A DNA stretch of 64,000 nucleotides. Origin: Palaemon carinicauda (taxonomy: Eukaryota; Arthropoda; Malacostraca; Decapoda; Palaemonidae). Positions 44,641 to 54,554 of this stretch are shown here, one piece after another. The stretch lies in contig NC_090763.1 of the NCBI RefSeq assembly GCF_036898095.1, positions 61,737,167-61,801,166 of the forward strand. The letters are read 5' to 3'. The notes beneath the pieces were generated by a model. That model was given only the letters and a program-made list of their open reading frames with translations. It had not been told where the DNA came from and made no database searches. Each line of letters begins with the position of its first letter. Position 1 is the first letter of the stretch. A program made the position numbers and the translations under genes.

Positions 44641-45064
44641 GCAGAAAATGATCAAGAATGGGAGGTAAATCAGTCGTTTTTTGCAGATGATACTGTACTG
44701 GTTGCAAACTCGGAAGAGAAGCTTGGCCGATTAGTGACAGAATTTGGAAGGGTATGTGAGAGAAGGAAGTTGAGAGTTGATGTTGGTAAGAGTAAGGTTA
44801 TGATATGTATAAGAAGGGAAGGTGGTGTGAGGTTGAACATCATATTAAATGGAGAGTTACTTGAGGAAGTAGATCGGTTTAATTACTTGGGGTCTGTTGT
44901 TGCAGCAAATGGTGGAGTGGAAGCAGATGTATGTCAGAGAGGGAATGAAAAATGCAAAGTGTTGGGGGCAGTGAAGGGAGTTGTATAGAATAGAGGGTTA
45001 GGCATGAATGTAAAGAGAGTTCTGTATGAGAAAGTGATTGTACGACTGGTGGTTAAGTTTGATT
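44641..45064 (+). mobile_element. LINE, RT C-terminal part, interrupted by DIRS-E (resumes at 52172)
   Basis: The frame starts at 44641 and reads EWEVNQSFFADDTVLVANSE, with the FADD catalytic box of LINE reverse transcriptases. RRKLRVDVGKSKVMICIRRE and DRFNYLGSVVAANGGVEADV follow. A stop at 44986-44988 interrupts the frame, which then continues as NRGLGMNVKRVLYEKVIVRL. The copy is 5'-truncated. The end of the protein and the 3' UTR lie beyond DIRS-E. Confidence 0.8.
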
Positions 45065-45562
45065 AAATAGCTAAGGTTTGTTTAGTTAGGAAAAATACAA
45101 ATTATCTACGAATTTGTAATTTGTTCCGTAACTGGAATACACACCACGCTATTTAATAGGGGTGACTCACACATTAGGAGGGTGGACGTCTCAGCCAATC
45201 TGACTTTTGGCTTTTACCCGAGTGTATCAGTACTCAAAAAATAAGGAGTCCCTGCGCCTTATTAAAACCTTGTTACGCAAGGTTCGCGGCCTGCGCAAGC
45301 TGTGTGTTGAGGTATGTAGAAGTGTGACTGTCCTGGTAAAGTTATTCCAAGTTCTTTAGAAGGAAAAACTGTGCAACTAGGACTTTCCCATTACCACCTC
45401 GTCAGTGTATGGGGATGCAACAGTATCAGTCTTAATACTAGATACACAAGGGAGCATGGTTTACCTGCAGTGGTTTGAGGTCAGCTATGCAGAGAACCCA
45501 GGATGCTGCTTTCCCCAAGAGAGGGGAGAATGAAGAAAAGAATAAGGGCCAGTCAAACCTTT

Positions 45563-46450
45563 TCATTCATGCAGACTAAAACAGGGTAACAATGCCCTCA
45601 ACCTTCTGCTACTTGTCCAATAAGGAGCTTGAGGTTTTAAACCAGCTGCTGTACAGCCACCACAGGACCGACAGAGAACGTATCGAGTCTCCTGTGGGTC
45701 ATGTCTTGCAAGTAGTGGGATGCAAACGTGGTCTGACGCTTCCACACCCCCAGCTTGAAGAACCTGAGTCACTGAGAAGTTTCTCTTGAATGCCAGGGAC
45801 ATAGCTATGCCCCTGACATCATGATTTCTGGGGCGACGTGACGGAGGAGGGTCTGGATTCAGTGCATAGTCTATGACCTTGCGAATCCACGTTGAGATGG
45901 TGTTCTTGGTGACCCTCCTCTTGGTCCTTCCTGTGCTGACAAATAGTGCAGGCACACGAGGACGGGTTGCGGCTGTTCTCTTAAGACACAGCCTCAAACT
46001 CCTCACTGGGCATAGTAAGAGATGGTCTGGGTCATCTGTTACAGTACGGAGACAAGAAATCCAGAAGGAGTCAAATCGTTGATCCGCTACTCCCGGGTTC
46101 TGAGTCTTAGCAATAAACTCAGGGACGAAGCTGAACGTTACCTCTCCCCATCCCCTTGAATGGGCGATGTCGTATGAAAGACCATGAAATTCACAGACTC
46201 GCTTGGCCGAAGCCAAAGCTAGCAGGAACATCGTCTTCCAAGTCAGGTGGCGATCAGTTGCCTGGCCTAATGGTTCATAGGGAGGTCTCACTTCTGACTG
46301 GGGGCAGGTAAGTTCATAACTCTGTATGAGTAAAGAAAGTTCTAGCGATGAAGAAATGTCCATTCCTTTCAGTCTGAAGGCGAGGCTTAAGGCCGAGCGA
46401 TAGCCTTTCATTGCCGAGACTGATAGGCGCATTTCTTCATGCAAATACAC
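45563..46450 (-). pseudogene. DIRS-E tyrosine recombinase, frameshifted before the catalytic Tyr
   Basis: It carries LHEEMRLSVSAMKGYRSALS (N-terminal domain), the catalytic Arg in LASAKRVCEFHGL, LLLCPVRSLRLCLKRT and the H-x-x-R box in RNHDVRGIAMSLAFKRN. Near 45735, at a run of five G (minus strand), the frame shifts. The continuation with the nucleophile, FASHYLQDMTHRRLDT, and the tail SVGPVVAVQQLV with a TAA are in the neighbouring frame. The 295-codon frame therefore ends in unrelated residues. The tail matches DIRS-D and resembles the family 1 tail GPFVAA. Confidence 0.8.
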
Positions 46451-46703
46451 GAGGAACGCCGCTATTGCTGGAATAGTGGCATCGAGTGGAGAGATACCCC
46501 TTCCACGACACTAACCACATTAGACTTTCCACTTTGCCTGGTAGACTGCTGCTGATGACTTACGCAGGTATCCAGCCATCCTAATCGCAAGTTGTTGCGA
46601 AAATCCTCTCTGAGAGAGGATATGCTGGATAGTCTCCAGGCGTGAAGTCGTAGTGTACCTACGGCTTTGTGGAATATGTTGGCATGTGGTTGAGAAGATT
46701 GTG

Positions 46704-47543
46704 TCATGGAGGGAGTTCTCTTGGGGGCTCCATTAGGAGCTGCAGAAGGTCCGGAAACCATTCTGCGTGATACCATAGCGGAGCTATGAGGGTCATTGAA
46801 AGATTGACCGATGTTCTGGTCTTGTTGAGTACCCTCCTCATCGGACAGAACGGGGGAAAGGCGTAAACGTCAATGTTGTCCCACCGTTGTTGGAAAGCAT
46901 CTTGCCAGAGAGCCTTGGGGTCTGGGACTGGGGAACAATACATCGGGAGCCTGAAGTTCACGGCCGTTGCGAAGAGGTCCACAATCGGAGAACCCCACAA
47001 AGTCAGGACTTTCTTGGCTACTAGATGATCCAAAGACCACTCGGTACTCACTATCTGAGATGCTCTGCTCAAGTTATCGGCGAGCACATTCCTTTTGCCC
47101 CGAATGAAGCATGCCGATAGTGGTATCGAGTGGATTTCGGCCCATCTCAGTATCTCTCCTGCTGGATGGGATAGCTGCTGCGAAAAAGTACCTCCTTGCT
47201 GGTTGATGTAAGTCACTACTGTGGTGTTGTCGCTCATCACCACCACTGAGTGGCCTGTCAGAAACTGTTGAATGGCCAGAAAGACAGCCTTCATCTCTAG
47301 GAGATTTATGTGGAGGTACTTTTCTGACTCTGACCAGAGGCCTGAGGTCGTGTGGTGCAGCACGTGGGACCCCCCACCCTTTTTTTTTTTGAAGAGTCTG
47401 AGAACAGCATAAAATCTGGGGGGAGGACGAGAAGGTCCACTCCCTTTCATAGCTTCTCGTCTGTCACCCACCACTGGAGGTCTGTCAGTTCCGCTGATCC
47501 CATGGGAATTCGGATGTCCGGGGAGTAGTGAGCTTGATTCCAC
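46704..47543 (-). pseudogene. DIRS-E RNase H and downstream region
   Basis: It contains INLLEMKAVFLAIQQFL (Glu) and VVMSDNTTVVTYINQQGG (Asp), then FIRGKRNVLADNLSRA and IVDLFATAVNFRLPMYCSP as in family 1. The region that should hold the first Asp box is replaced by a frame-shifted Lys-rich stretch (FKKKKGGGSH) at an A/T homopolymer near 47382-47391. The enzyme is probably inactive as written. It lies between RT and recombinase, as expected for DIRS. Confidence 0.75.
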
Positions 47544-47557
47544 CGGGACTTGAGTTG

Positions 47558-48388
47558 CTACTGGAGGGATCGTCTGAGAATAGGTCTTGCAACCTTTCTC
47601 AGCCTTGTTATCCTGTCACCTGATGGGAAGGCTTTGAGGAGATTGGTGTCTATGATCATGCCTAAGTATATCAGTCTCTGTGTAGGAAGCAGAGACGACT
47701 TCTTGAGATTTACCATGATCCCCAGATTCTGGCAATGTCTCAGAAGTTTGTCTCGGTGTTGAAGAAGGGTTGACACCGAGTCTGCTAGGATTAGCCAGTC
47801 GTCCAGATAACGGAGGAGACGGATGCCAATCCTGTGTGCCCAAGATGACCCTAGGGCAAACACTCTGGTGAAAACTTGGGGTGCTGTGGAAACACCGAAG
47901 CACAGCACTTTGAACTAGTACTTTCTGTTGTCCAGGCTGAATCTTAAGTACTTCCTTGAAGACTCATGGAATGGGATCTGGAAGTACGCGTCCTTTAGGT
48001 CCAGTGTACAAATGAAGTCTTGAGGTCTTACTGCTAGTCTGACCGTGTCTGCCGTCTCCATGCTGAATGGAGTTTGTTTGACAAACTTGTTCAGGGCTGA
48101 GAGGTCGATGACTGGTCTCCAGCCTCCAGACGCCTTTCTTACAAGAAAGAGTCGACTGAAGTAGCCTGGGGGCCTGTCGAGGACCTCTTGGAGAGCGCCC
48201 TTCTTCAACAGGGTCTGGACTTCTGCCAGAAGGGCTTGCCCCCTTGCCTGGAGTCTAATGACACTGGATTCCTGGTCAAGGGAGGTAGAGATGTTATGAA
48301 CGGGACACGATATCCTAGACGGATCACGGAGATTGTCAAGGAATCGGCCCCGAGTTGCTTCCACCGGTCTGAGCAACTTTGTAGGCAT
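47558..48388 (-). pseudogene. DIRS-E reverse transcriptase with one nonsense codon
   Basis: The first part (48388-47915) has LFLVRKASGGWRPVIDLSAL and the catalytic Asp in TLDLKDAYFQIPFHESSRKY. A TAG at 47915-47917 follows. The same frame resumes as VLCFGVSTAPQVFTRVFALG, the YLDD box in LLRYLDDWLILADSV and LKKSSLLPTQRLIYLGM. Apart from the stop the palm is complete. Confidence 0.85.
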
Positions 48389-48424
48389 CCCCCCACTGGT
48401 GGAAACGCAGGGGGAGTGCCAATC

Positions 48425-49003
48425 CTAGCGTTTGCGGCCTCGGCTGCTCCCTCTAGGATTCTTTCCTCCCCTGGAGAACTTTTTGATTTTCCTGTCCTTG
48501 ACAGGAAAGGGCTTAGACACCACTGTCTTCGCTGCTGTTTTCATCGTCATGGTCTTGGTTGGACAGGACTGCTGGGGTGCTAGAGGTTTATAGGGATTAG
48601 TTGTTAAAGCCCTGTGGAGGAGGGAGTCTCGACGAGACTTCCTCCACCTCTCAGCATCAAGTTCCACGTCCTTAGGCTCAAACAGATGGGCCCCCCCCTC
48701 TAGGGAGGAATGTCTGAACCTATTCATCTTGACGCTTGGGACCTGTTGGTGGAACCTCTCGGACACTGCATCTCGACGTTTCAAGATGGTGTTTGCCCAC
48801 AAGTTCGAGACTTGGTGGGCAAGAAACTCGATTGTGAGAGTGCCTGAGAGTAAGAAGGCCTCCATTGCTTTCCTGGTATGCTCCTTGGAAAAATCCTTGG
48901 ATAGTATCAGGATACCTAAAGTCCCAAACCAGATGTCCAGCCACGAAGTAGTTTGCATCGCATACTTGGTGACCTTTTCCCGGTTAAGGACCTCGGTTGC
49001 CAA
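48425..49003 (-). pseudogene. DIRS-E Gag C-terminal region
   Basis: An open piece of 192 codons just upstream of RT. It has a helix-rich part (TSWLDIWFGTLGILILSKDF; KAMEAFLLSGTLTIEFLAHQ) and ends basic (KFSRGGKNPRGSSRGRKR), like the Gly/Arg/Lys tail of family 1 Gag. No motif beyond this positional and compositional equivalence is recognised. Confidence 0.6.
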
Positions 49004-50149
49004 GAACGAGACCTGCCGGCTGGAGTCTCTCTCAAGAGGGACTCCCCTGGTTAGCTCTTCCAGAGAGTGGTGAAGAGGAAGAGCTGAATTGGGTTACTCC
49101 AGGATCTCAAAGTACCTCCTTTGCTGTACGCGAGGAGGTGGGAGGAGCTTGTTCGTAGCGCCGCCACAGTTGGAGGAGGCAAACTCGGAGAACTGTTGAG
49201 AGATCTTGTCTCTGGTACTCTTCAACCCTTGAGACCAGGGCAGGGCAGGGCTGCACTGGTCTTTGAGGGTTTCTGAGTACCAAAGATGCGGTCTAAGACC
49301 GTGTCTTTGCCCTCTCGAGGGAATATCTCAGGGTCGGAAAACCCATTGAGAACCCTCATTAGAGTCAGAACCTGCCAGAATGCATGTTCTGATTCTTGTT
49401 GGTCTCCTCCTGATGTAGGACTCGTAGCGAAGTCTCCTTCTAACCCCAAGAGCTCTTCTTAGGGTAAGTCGCGGACATTCCTTGAGTGGCTGGCAGTCTC
49501 TGTTCTAGCCTTAATGGAGGACTGTGGTAGAGTTTTGGAGTCATAGGACTCCTTCCGAGGAAGGAGATGAGACACCAACATCGAAGGCCTGTGTGTCATG
49601 TCCCTCCTGGTCTCAGATTGCGGGGAACTCTACGCGTGAAGAGAAGTTTCCTCCATTGGTGCGATGGAAGTGTCTCTCCTCGCGCGGTTCCCTTGGTGAT
49701 GGATGGTCTTCATCCGACCGGGAGGGAGAGTATCCCTGAGAAACTGGAGGAACTTGCCTTGATGGTCTGCAAGGAGTCAGCTTCACCCTCGGGGAAGTGA
49801 CCGCATCAGAAATGCCTCATTTCCTCTTCAAAGGGGTAGAGGAAGCCATGGTTCCGTGTCTTAAGTCCAGAGCTATAGCTTGCTCTGATGAGCGGTCAGA
49901 CAGGACTGGCTTGAAAGCCTGTGTTACAGCTCTGACTAAGGCACTGAACCAAGGCTGCTGACTGACGGATACACTGTCAGACAGATCCCCTGAAGGGAAA
50001 GGGACCGAAGGTTCCCTACGAGGAGTCACTGAAATAGTTGGGTCCGCTTTATAAGGCAGTTTAGGGATCCTGAACCCCTCAGCTTGTGTTTGTTTCCCTT
50101 CTCCCCCAGGGCGCGCTGGAATGCGTTTGAGGGGAGGGGAATGAGGCGA

Positions 50150-50640
50150 TGGCGACCTTGCCGGGTGTAGATCCTGCGCCCGTGCCTGTTGGTGTGCGCG
50201 CTCGCGTGCGGGAGAACATTAGCGAGCATTAGAGTACCCTGTATAAGCGCGCGTGCGTAGGTGAGAGTTGGCGCGCGGGAGATATTTGGCGTGCAGGTGA
50301 GCGCAAATGTCCAGGAGAGCGCTGGCACGCCAGTGAGAGTTGGCGCGTAGATGAGGGCTGCAATGTGATTGCTGTCTCACCTACAGTGTTCTTGTGCGCC
50401 GGAGAATAATGGCAGGCAGGCATTCGTTGGCACGCGGGCGATGAATGGGGCACAGGCTGGTGCGTAGGAGAGTAAGGGCGCACAGGAGAGTGCTAACGCA
50501 TGGGAGAGCACAAGCGCACTGGCGATCCTGGACGTGTGAGTGCAGGGTGCGCAGGTGAACGTGGGCGCGCGGCGCGCAGGTGAACGTGGGCGCGCGGCGC
50601 GCAGGCGAACGTTGACGCGCAGGCGCATGAGTTTGCTGCC
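50150..50640 (-). repeat. GC-rich degenerate repeat of the DIRS-E Gag linker
   Basis: Imperfect repeats of 'gcgcgc' plus 'aggtgagcg'-type units. In one frame (50229-50483) they read as repeated SPA(R/C)Q peptides, for example RSPARQISPARQLSP. A perfect 27-bp duplication ('gcgcaggtgaacgtgggcgc') is present at about 50548-50600. Confidence 0.6.
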
Positions 50641-51402
50641 TTCTGTGAGGGCAAGCAGGCGAAGGGGCGTGCCAAAACGCTGTAGAGTGACGAACAGTCT
50701 AACAAGCTGCTGGTGAGCGCTGAAGGTCTGTCGGATGGCGAGCTGCAGGGTGATGGCGCGCAGCTGCGCACTTTGGTAGAGCTACAGTAGGCTCTACCAA
50801 TGACAGGAATGGTGATGGTAGGTCGGCAGGTCTGGAGGATAGATGGTCGGCGTGCCCTTTGTAAGGCTGACCATCCACCGAGGGGGATTGCGAAGGATCG
50901 GCAGGACCGAAGTCACAAGACTGGCTGCAGGAGCAGTGATGATTGATGTATGAAGGTCTGAATGCAGCGGAGGCTCCACTGCAGGGGACTTCAGCGATGA
51001 CGATGAACCAAAGAGGCGCCTCTTCACCGCTGGTGAAGGGAAACCTCTAAGGCGAAGAGCAAGGCGTGCCTTCCGACGGATGCGCCCTCTGAGTTCCGTT
51101 GGATCAGCAAGCTGACCGTGCGCCACAGCAGTCCTCTGAAGAGGAGTCTCTATAAGTGAACTCCCCTGAGGGTGAGAAATACTTGCAGGAGAGACAGACG
51201 TTGAACTCAGTTTCCCCCTCGGAGGATGATCAAGAACGGGAGAAAATAAGTTGGCAGCAACCGCTGTAGAGACTGGAGTGGCAGAGGAGATGGATGAAAC
51301 CACATGAGACACCTCTGACACAACAAGGGTCAGGGGATCTACCTCTGACGGCGACGATGACTGTTTAACAGAAGCATCCATGCGGAAGAACTGCAGCAAG
51401 GC

Positions 51403-51945
51403 TTAATTGGAGGGCGGACCCGTAAGCCCCAAGGAAGACCAAATTTGTAAGAGGGGAGTTAGCGACAAGGCTTCACCCGGGGGGAGAAGTGGGGCTGCTT
51501 CACTGGGGGAAGCAACATCATCTCTCGAGAACCGGGGTTGGCCGATAGTAACTTGGTCTACGCTACTACTTGACAGTCTCTCGTATGAGACCGAACAAGT
51601 AGGAGCTTCGGAGAAGGGTTGGGAGACTGAAGAGGCCTTGGGTTTTTCTTCCTTCAAAGAAACCTTAGAAGGAGAAATATCCCGGTTGGACCTCTTCTTC
51701 CACCGTCGCGCAAACCTCTCCCACTGGGAAGAAGACCACTCCCTACACTCATTACACTTACTAACACTATCACACCGTTGACCTCTGCATGAAGGACATA
51801 GGGTGTGAGGATCAGTCTCCATAGCCGACATATATGTCACACAAGGGCGGCCGATGAGTCCAGGGCAGGTGCGCATGGTCGCAGAAGTCAACTTCACACA
51901 CACACTAAGAGAAAAGGAAAAAACAAAGTCATTAATGGTTGCCAA
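51403..51945 (-). CDS. DIRS-E Gag N-terminal Cys-rich domain (180 codons)
   Basis: The domain around MSAMETDPHTLCPSCRGQRC and VSKCNECREWSSSQWERFAR has Cys spacing C-x2-C-x4-C-x5-C-x2-C. This is the same spacing as family 1 Gag (DPHTICSNCRDKTCQLEDRC, then EEC). A Trp/Arg-rich helix and a Ser-rich linker follow. The frame ends at 51403, with the linker continuing in other frames. The start is likely at the internal Met-Ser-Ala-Met or slightly upstream. Confidence 0.65.
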   Translation of the reverse strand: MATINDFVFSFSLSVCVKLTSATMRTCPGLIGRPCVTYMSAMETDPHTLCPSCRGQRCDSVSKCNECREWSSSQWERFARRWKKRSNRDISPSKVSLKEEKPKASSVSQPFSEAPTCSVSYERLSSSSVDQVTIGQPRFSRDDVASPSEAAPLLPPGEALSLTPLLQIWSSLGLTGPPSN

Positions 51946-51999
51946 TATTCGGCAAGGATGAAGAGCGGCAACGTCCGTTCACCATCCGAGCCGAAAGCA

Positions 52000-52171
52000 A
52001 AGTGACCTTAATCATAGGTGTGTGAGGGGGTGCGGTAGCAAGCTACCCTTCCCTACCCCCACTAACAAGCGGTGTGGGTAGTTAACCCTCGTTAAAAATT
52101 ATTGGCTCGTCATTTCAGCTACGTCGAAAGTAATACCCCTATTAAATAATGTGGTTTGTATTCCAGTTACG
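52000..52171 (-). repeat. DIRS-E 5' inverted terminal repeat
   Basis: Similar to 25020-25222 of DIRS-D, sharing 'gtagcaagcta', 'gttaaccctcgttaaa', 'ggctcgtcatttcagct' and 'gtttgtattccagttacgg'. The matching 3' repeat is absent at the left end. Confidence 0.75.
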
Positions 52172-52690
52172 GAATAAAAATGATTTAGCAGCTTCAGTGG
52201 ATATGAATGTGTTGAGGTGGTTTGGCCATGTTGAGAGAATGGAAAATGGCTGTCTGCTAAAGATGGTGATGAATGCAAGAGTTGATGGGAAAAGTACAAG
52301 AGGAAGGCCAAGGTTTGGGTGCATGGATGGAGTAAAGAAAGCTCTGGGTGATAGGGGGCTAGATGTGAGAAAGGCAAGAGAGCATGCTAAAAATAGAAAT
52401 GAATGGCAAGCGTTTGTAACGCAGTTCCTGTAGGCCTTGCTGCTTCCTCCGGTCACCTTGGATGACCACGGAGGTAGTAGCAGTAGGGGATTCAGCTTAT
52501 CAAGCTTCATCTGTGGTGGATAACGGGGGAGGGTGGGCTGTGGTACCCTAACAGTACCAGCCAATCTTGATTGAGTCCCTCGTCAGGCTGGGAAGAGCGT
52601 AGAGAGAATAAGTCCCTCTTTTTTTTTTGTTCTTTTTTATGTCGGCTAGCCCCAAAATTGGGGGAAGTGCCTTGGTATATGGATGGACTA
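52172..52690 (+). mobile_element. LINE, C-terminus and 3' UTR after the DIRS-E insertion
   Basis: The frame continues as KNDLAASVDMNVLRWFGHVE and RGRPRFGCMDGVKKALGDRG, the typical C-terminal end of this LINE type, with a stop at 52431-52433. The 3' UTR contains 'gtcggct', 'ccccaaaattgggggaag' and an AT-rich end. It matches the truncated tails at 8985-9205 and 21497-21700. About 50 codons expected between KVIVRL (45050) and this part are missing. Confidence 0.8.
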
Positions 52691-53281
52691 GCAGATATGT
52701 TTAAATTAACAATGGTTGCCTTTTGTTAAAAAAAAAAAAAAAAAAAAACTGGCAAGGAGTACAGTGGTGATGACTTGGGGTGTATGTATGATGACGGCCA
52801 TGCTAGATAACTCCCTTATTTTCAATCCTATCACTGGGAATGCAACACTCCAAGATGGGTCACAGGGGGCGTTGCCCCATATTAGGTAAGTAAAGACACG
52901 TCTTGTAGATTAGGCTAGGTGAGGAAGTTTAGGTAAGGTAGTGTTCTATGCACACAGTAGGTCCTGTCCGTCATTATGTAAAGACTTCGATAATTTTTAA
53001 TCTTAAAGGTTTCAGATAGTGTACTATGCGACTGTACATTAAGTCAAGACCTTAAGCTACTCTATATTCATTTTAAGTACCAATTCCTTCAATTAATAAA
53101 TCACCAGACTGTCAAAAGAAAACTTAGTTAATTATAGAATACTATGAATTCCTTGGATATAAAAAAAAAACGTCTGCCCTAAAATCCCACTTCACAAACT
53201 TTATAAAGAATACAAAAACTTTTCCAGTGGTAAAAGGGAGAAAGGGTTATCTCCTCTGTGTGAGGTGGGAATGCAATGGAA
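52691..53281. other. Non-coding sequence
   Basis: Contains an A21 run near 52729 and AGGTTAGG-like motifs. The stretch 52760-52960 is weakly similar to 55660-55830 ('gtatgatgac', 'ttattttcaa', 'taggtaagta'), so an old repeat is likely on both sides of the Merlin-like element. No gene was seen. Confidence 0.4.
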
Positions 53282-53289
53282 CATGGAGC
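53282..53289. repeat. 8-bp target site duplication, left copy
   Basis: CATGGAGC here and again at 55362-55369, directly abutting the terminal inverted repeats. Confidence 0.8.
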
Positions 53290-53824
53290 GGAGCCTCTGC
53301 CGTTTATGGGGACAGCCCTTTGACCGGCCGAAAATCGAGGTAAAAAAAGTCCGAAATCGGCTCTTTTTTACGGGAATGATTTGTTAAATAATGTAGATTG
53401 ACGGGACAGTATTAAATTGTAAAACCGAATGTTTCTTGAAATCGAGTAAAAAAAAGTCCGAAATCGGCTCTTTTTACGGGAATGATTACATGACGTGTCC
53501 TTAAAAACTACAAACTTAACGAAGGGGTAAATATGTAGATTGACGGGACAGTATTAAATTGTAAAACCAGTATTAAATTGTAAAACCGAAGGTTTCTTAG
53601 ACTGGGATGACACGGGCTCTATCTATCGGGAAAGTTGGAAACTAAGTAGGAAAATCTGCTCTTTTTCGCGGGAATGATCACGGAATAAAATATTAAATTC
53701 ACTAGTTTTGTAACTGCTTGTCCCAACAATCTACATACTAGGAACCCTCTGGTCATGGATGTCGGAAATGTGCGAGAAAAATGGACAACTAACCCAAAAT
53801 TCCCCTCCTAACCTGACCTACAAG

Positions 53825-54208
53825 CCATGTCCTTACCTTCATCGTGAACTAAACGGGGGGGCTGACGCCCCCCTGCGACCCCCCAAACACTGTTGCTAAC
53901 ATACAAACCCCACAAACCAAACCTAACCAATCCTAGTAGTTCCCAGGTCACTACCCCTACCCGGGGGCAAGCCCCCGGACCCCCTTCGTAAGTCTCTCTC
54001 CTACAGAAAAGAAGTTCCATGTCCTTACCTTCATCGTGAACTAAACGGGGGGGCTGACGCCCCCCTGCGACCCCCCAAACACTGTTGCTAACATACAAAC
54101 CCCACAAACCAAACCTAACCAATCCTAGTAGTTCCCAGGTCACTACCCCTACCCGGGGGCAAGCCCCCGGACCCCCTTCGTAAGTCTCTCTCCTACAGAA
54201 AAGAAGCT
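53825..54208. repeat. 192-bp tandem duplication with GC-rich hairpins
   Basis: Units 53825-54016 and 54017-54208 are identical except for the last bases. Each contains 'gggggggctgacgccccccc'-type and 'cccgggggcaagcccccggg'-type palindromes. Since 192 bp is 64 codons, the duplication produces a repeated open frame on the minus strand, which is probably not coding. Confidence 0.85.
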
Positions 54209-54287
54209 TTGGGCAGCACTCAAAATTATATCTTATCCACATGATCATATTATAGGTTACTCAGGCTTACCTTAAATTTCGTAGTCG

Positions 54288-54554
54288 CTAAAACCACATC
54301 AGGGCCACATCACCTGTTTTACACTTTTTACATGTACCTCTAAAATCCCTTAAGAGGCCTTCTCGAAATAAATAGTGAAAGAATTCGGGGGTAACACGAG
54401 TGAAATCACGTAGATGTATATATCTGAGGGTCTTAATTGCATCAATCTGATCAATACGGGAGATAAACTCGAAAATATCACTCACAGAGAAACTATACGG
54501 AACAGGTCTATCCATCACAGCGGTTAGACTTGGAAAGGGTCGGCTGTAGGTCAA
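54288..54554 (-). pseudogene. Candidate Merlin (ISXO2-like) transposase N-terminal fragment
   Basis: 88 codons: FSVSDIFEFISRIDQIDAIK, RVTPEFFHYLFREGLLRDFR and then GTCKKCKTGDVALMW. A GLL-x(6)-CxxC arrangement occurs at the start of ISXO2/IS1595-type transposases, where a zinc ribbon precedes the DDE core. No DDE part was found in the element, and the frame ends at a TAG shortly before a good donor-like site (TTTAAG/gtaagc at about 54271). Identification rests on the CxxC context and on the Merlin-type ends. Confidence 0.4.

Larger units (their letters stand above)
45065..52171 (-). mobile_element. DIRS-E, second-group DIRS element inserted in a LINE
   Basis: Order on minus: 5' terminal repeat (to about 52171), Gag N-terminal domain, GC-rich linker, Gag C-terminal region, RT, RNase H, recombinase, inner arm and ICR. 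The left end starts inside the inner arm ('aaatagctaaggtttg', homologous to 19302 of D). The outer arm and 3' inverted terminal repeat are therefore missing. The right edge 'gtttgtattccagttacgg' matches D. Coding frames are long but carry several single stops and frameshifts. Confidence 0.85.

Noticed and set aside
1..52171. LTR retrotransposons or an endogenous virus as the source of the Gag/RT frames
   Set aside because: No long terminal direct repeats, protease or DDE integrase were found. The tyrosine recombinase, inverted ends and ICR identify DIRS-type elements.
53808..54248. 146-codon minus-strand open frame with two identical 64-residue halves
   Set aside because: It is the translation of the 192-bp tandem duplication with GC palindromes. 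No domain is present, and the repeat length being a multiple of three is enough to keep it open.
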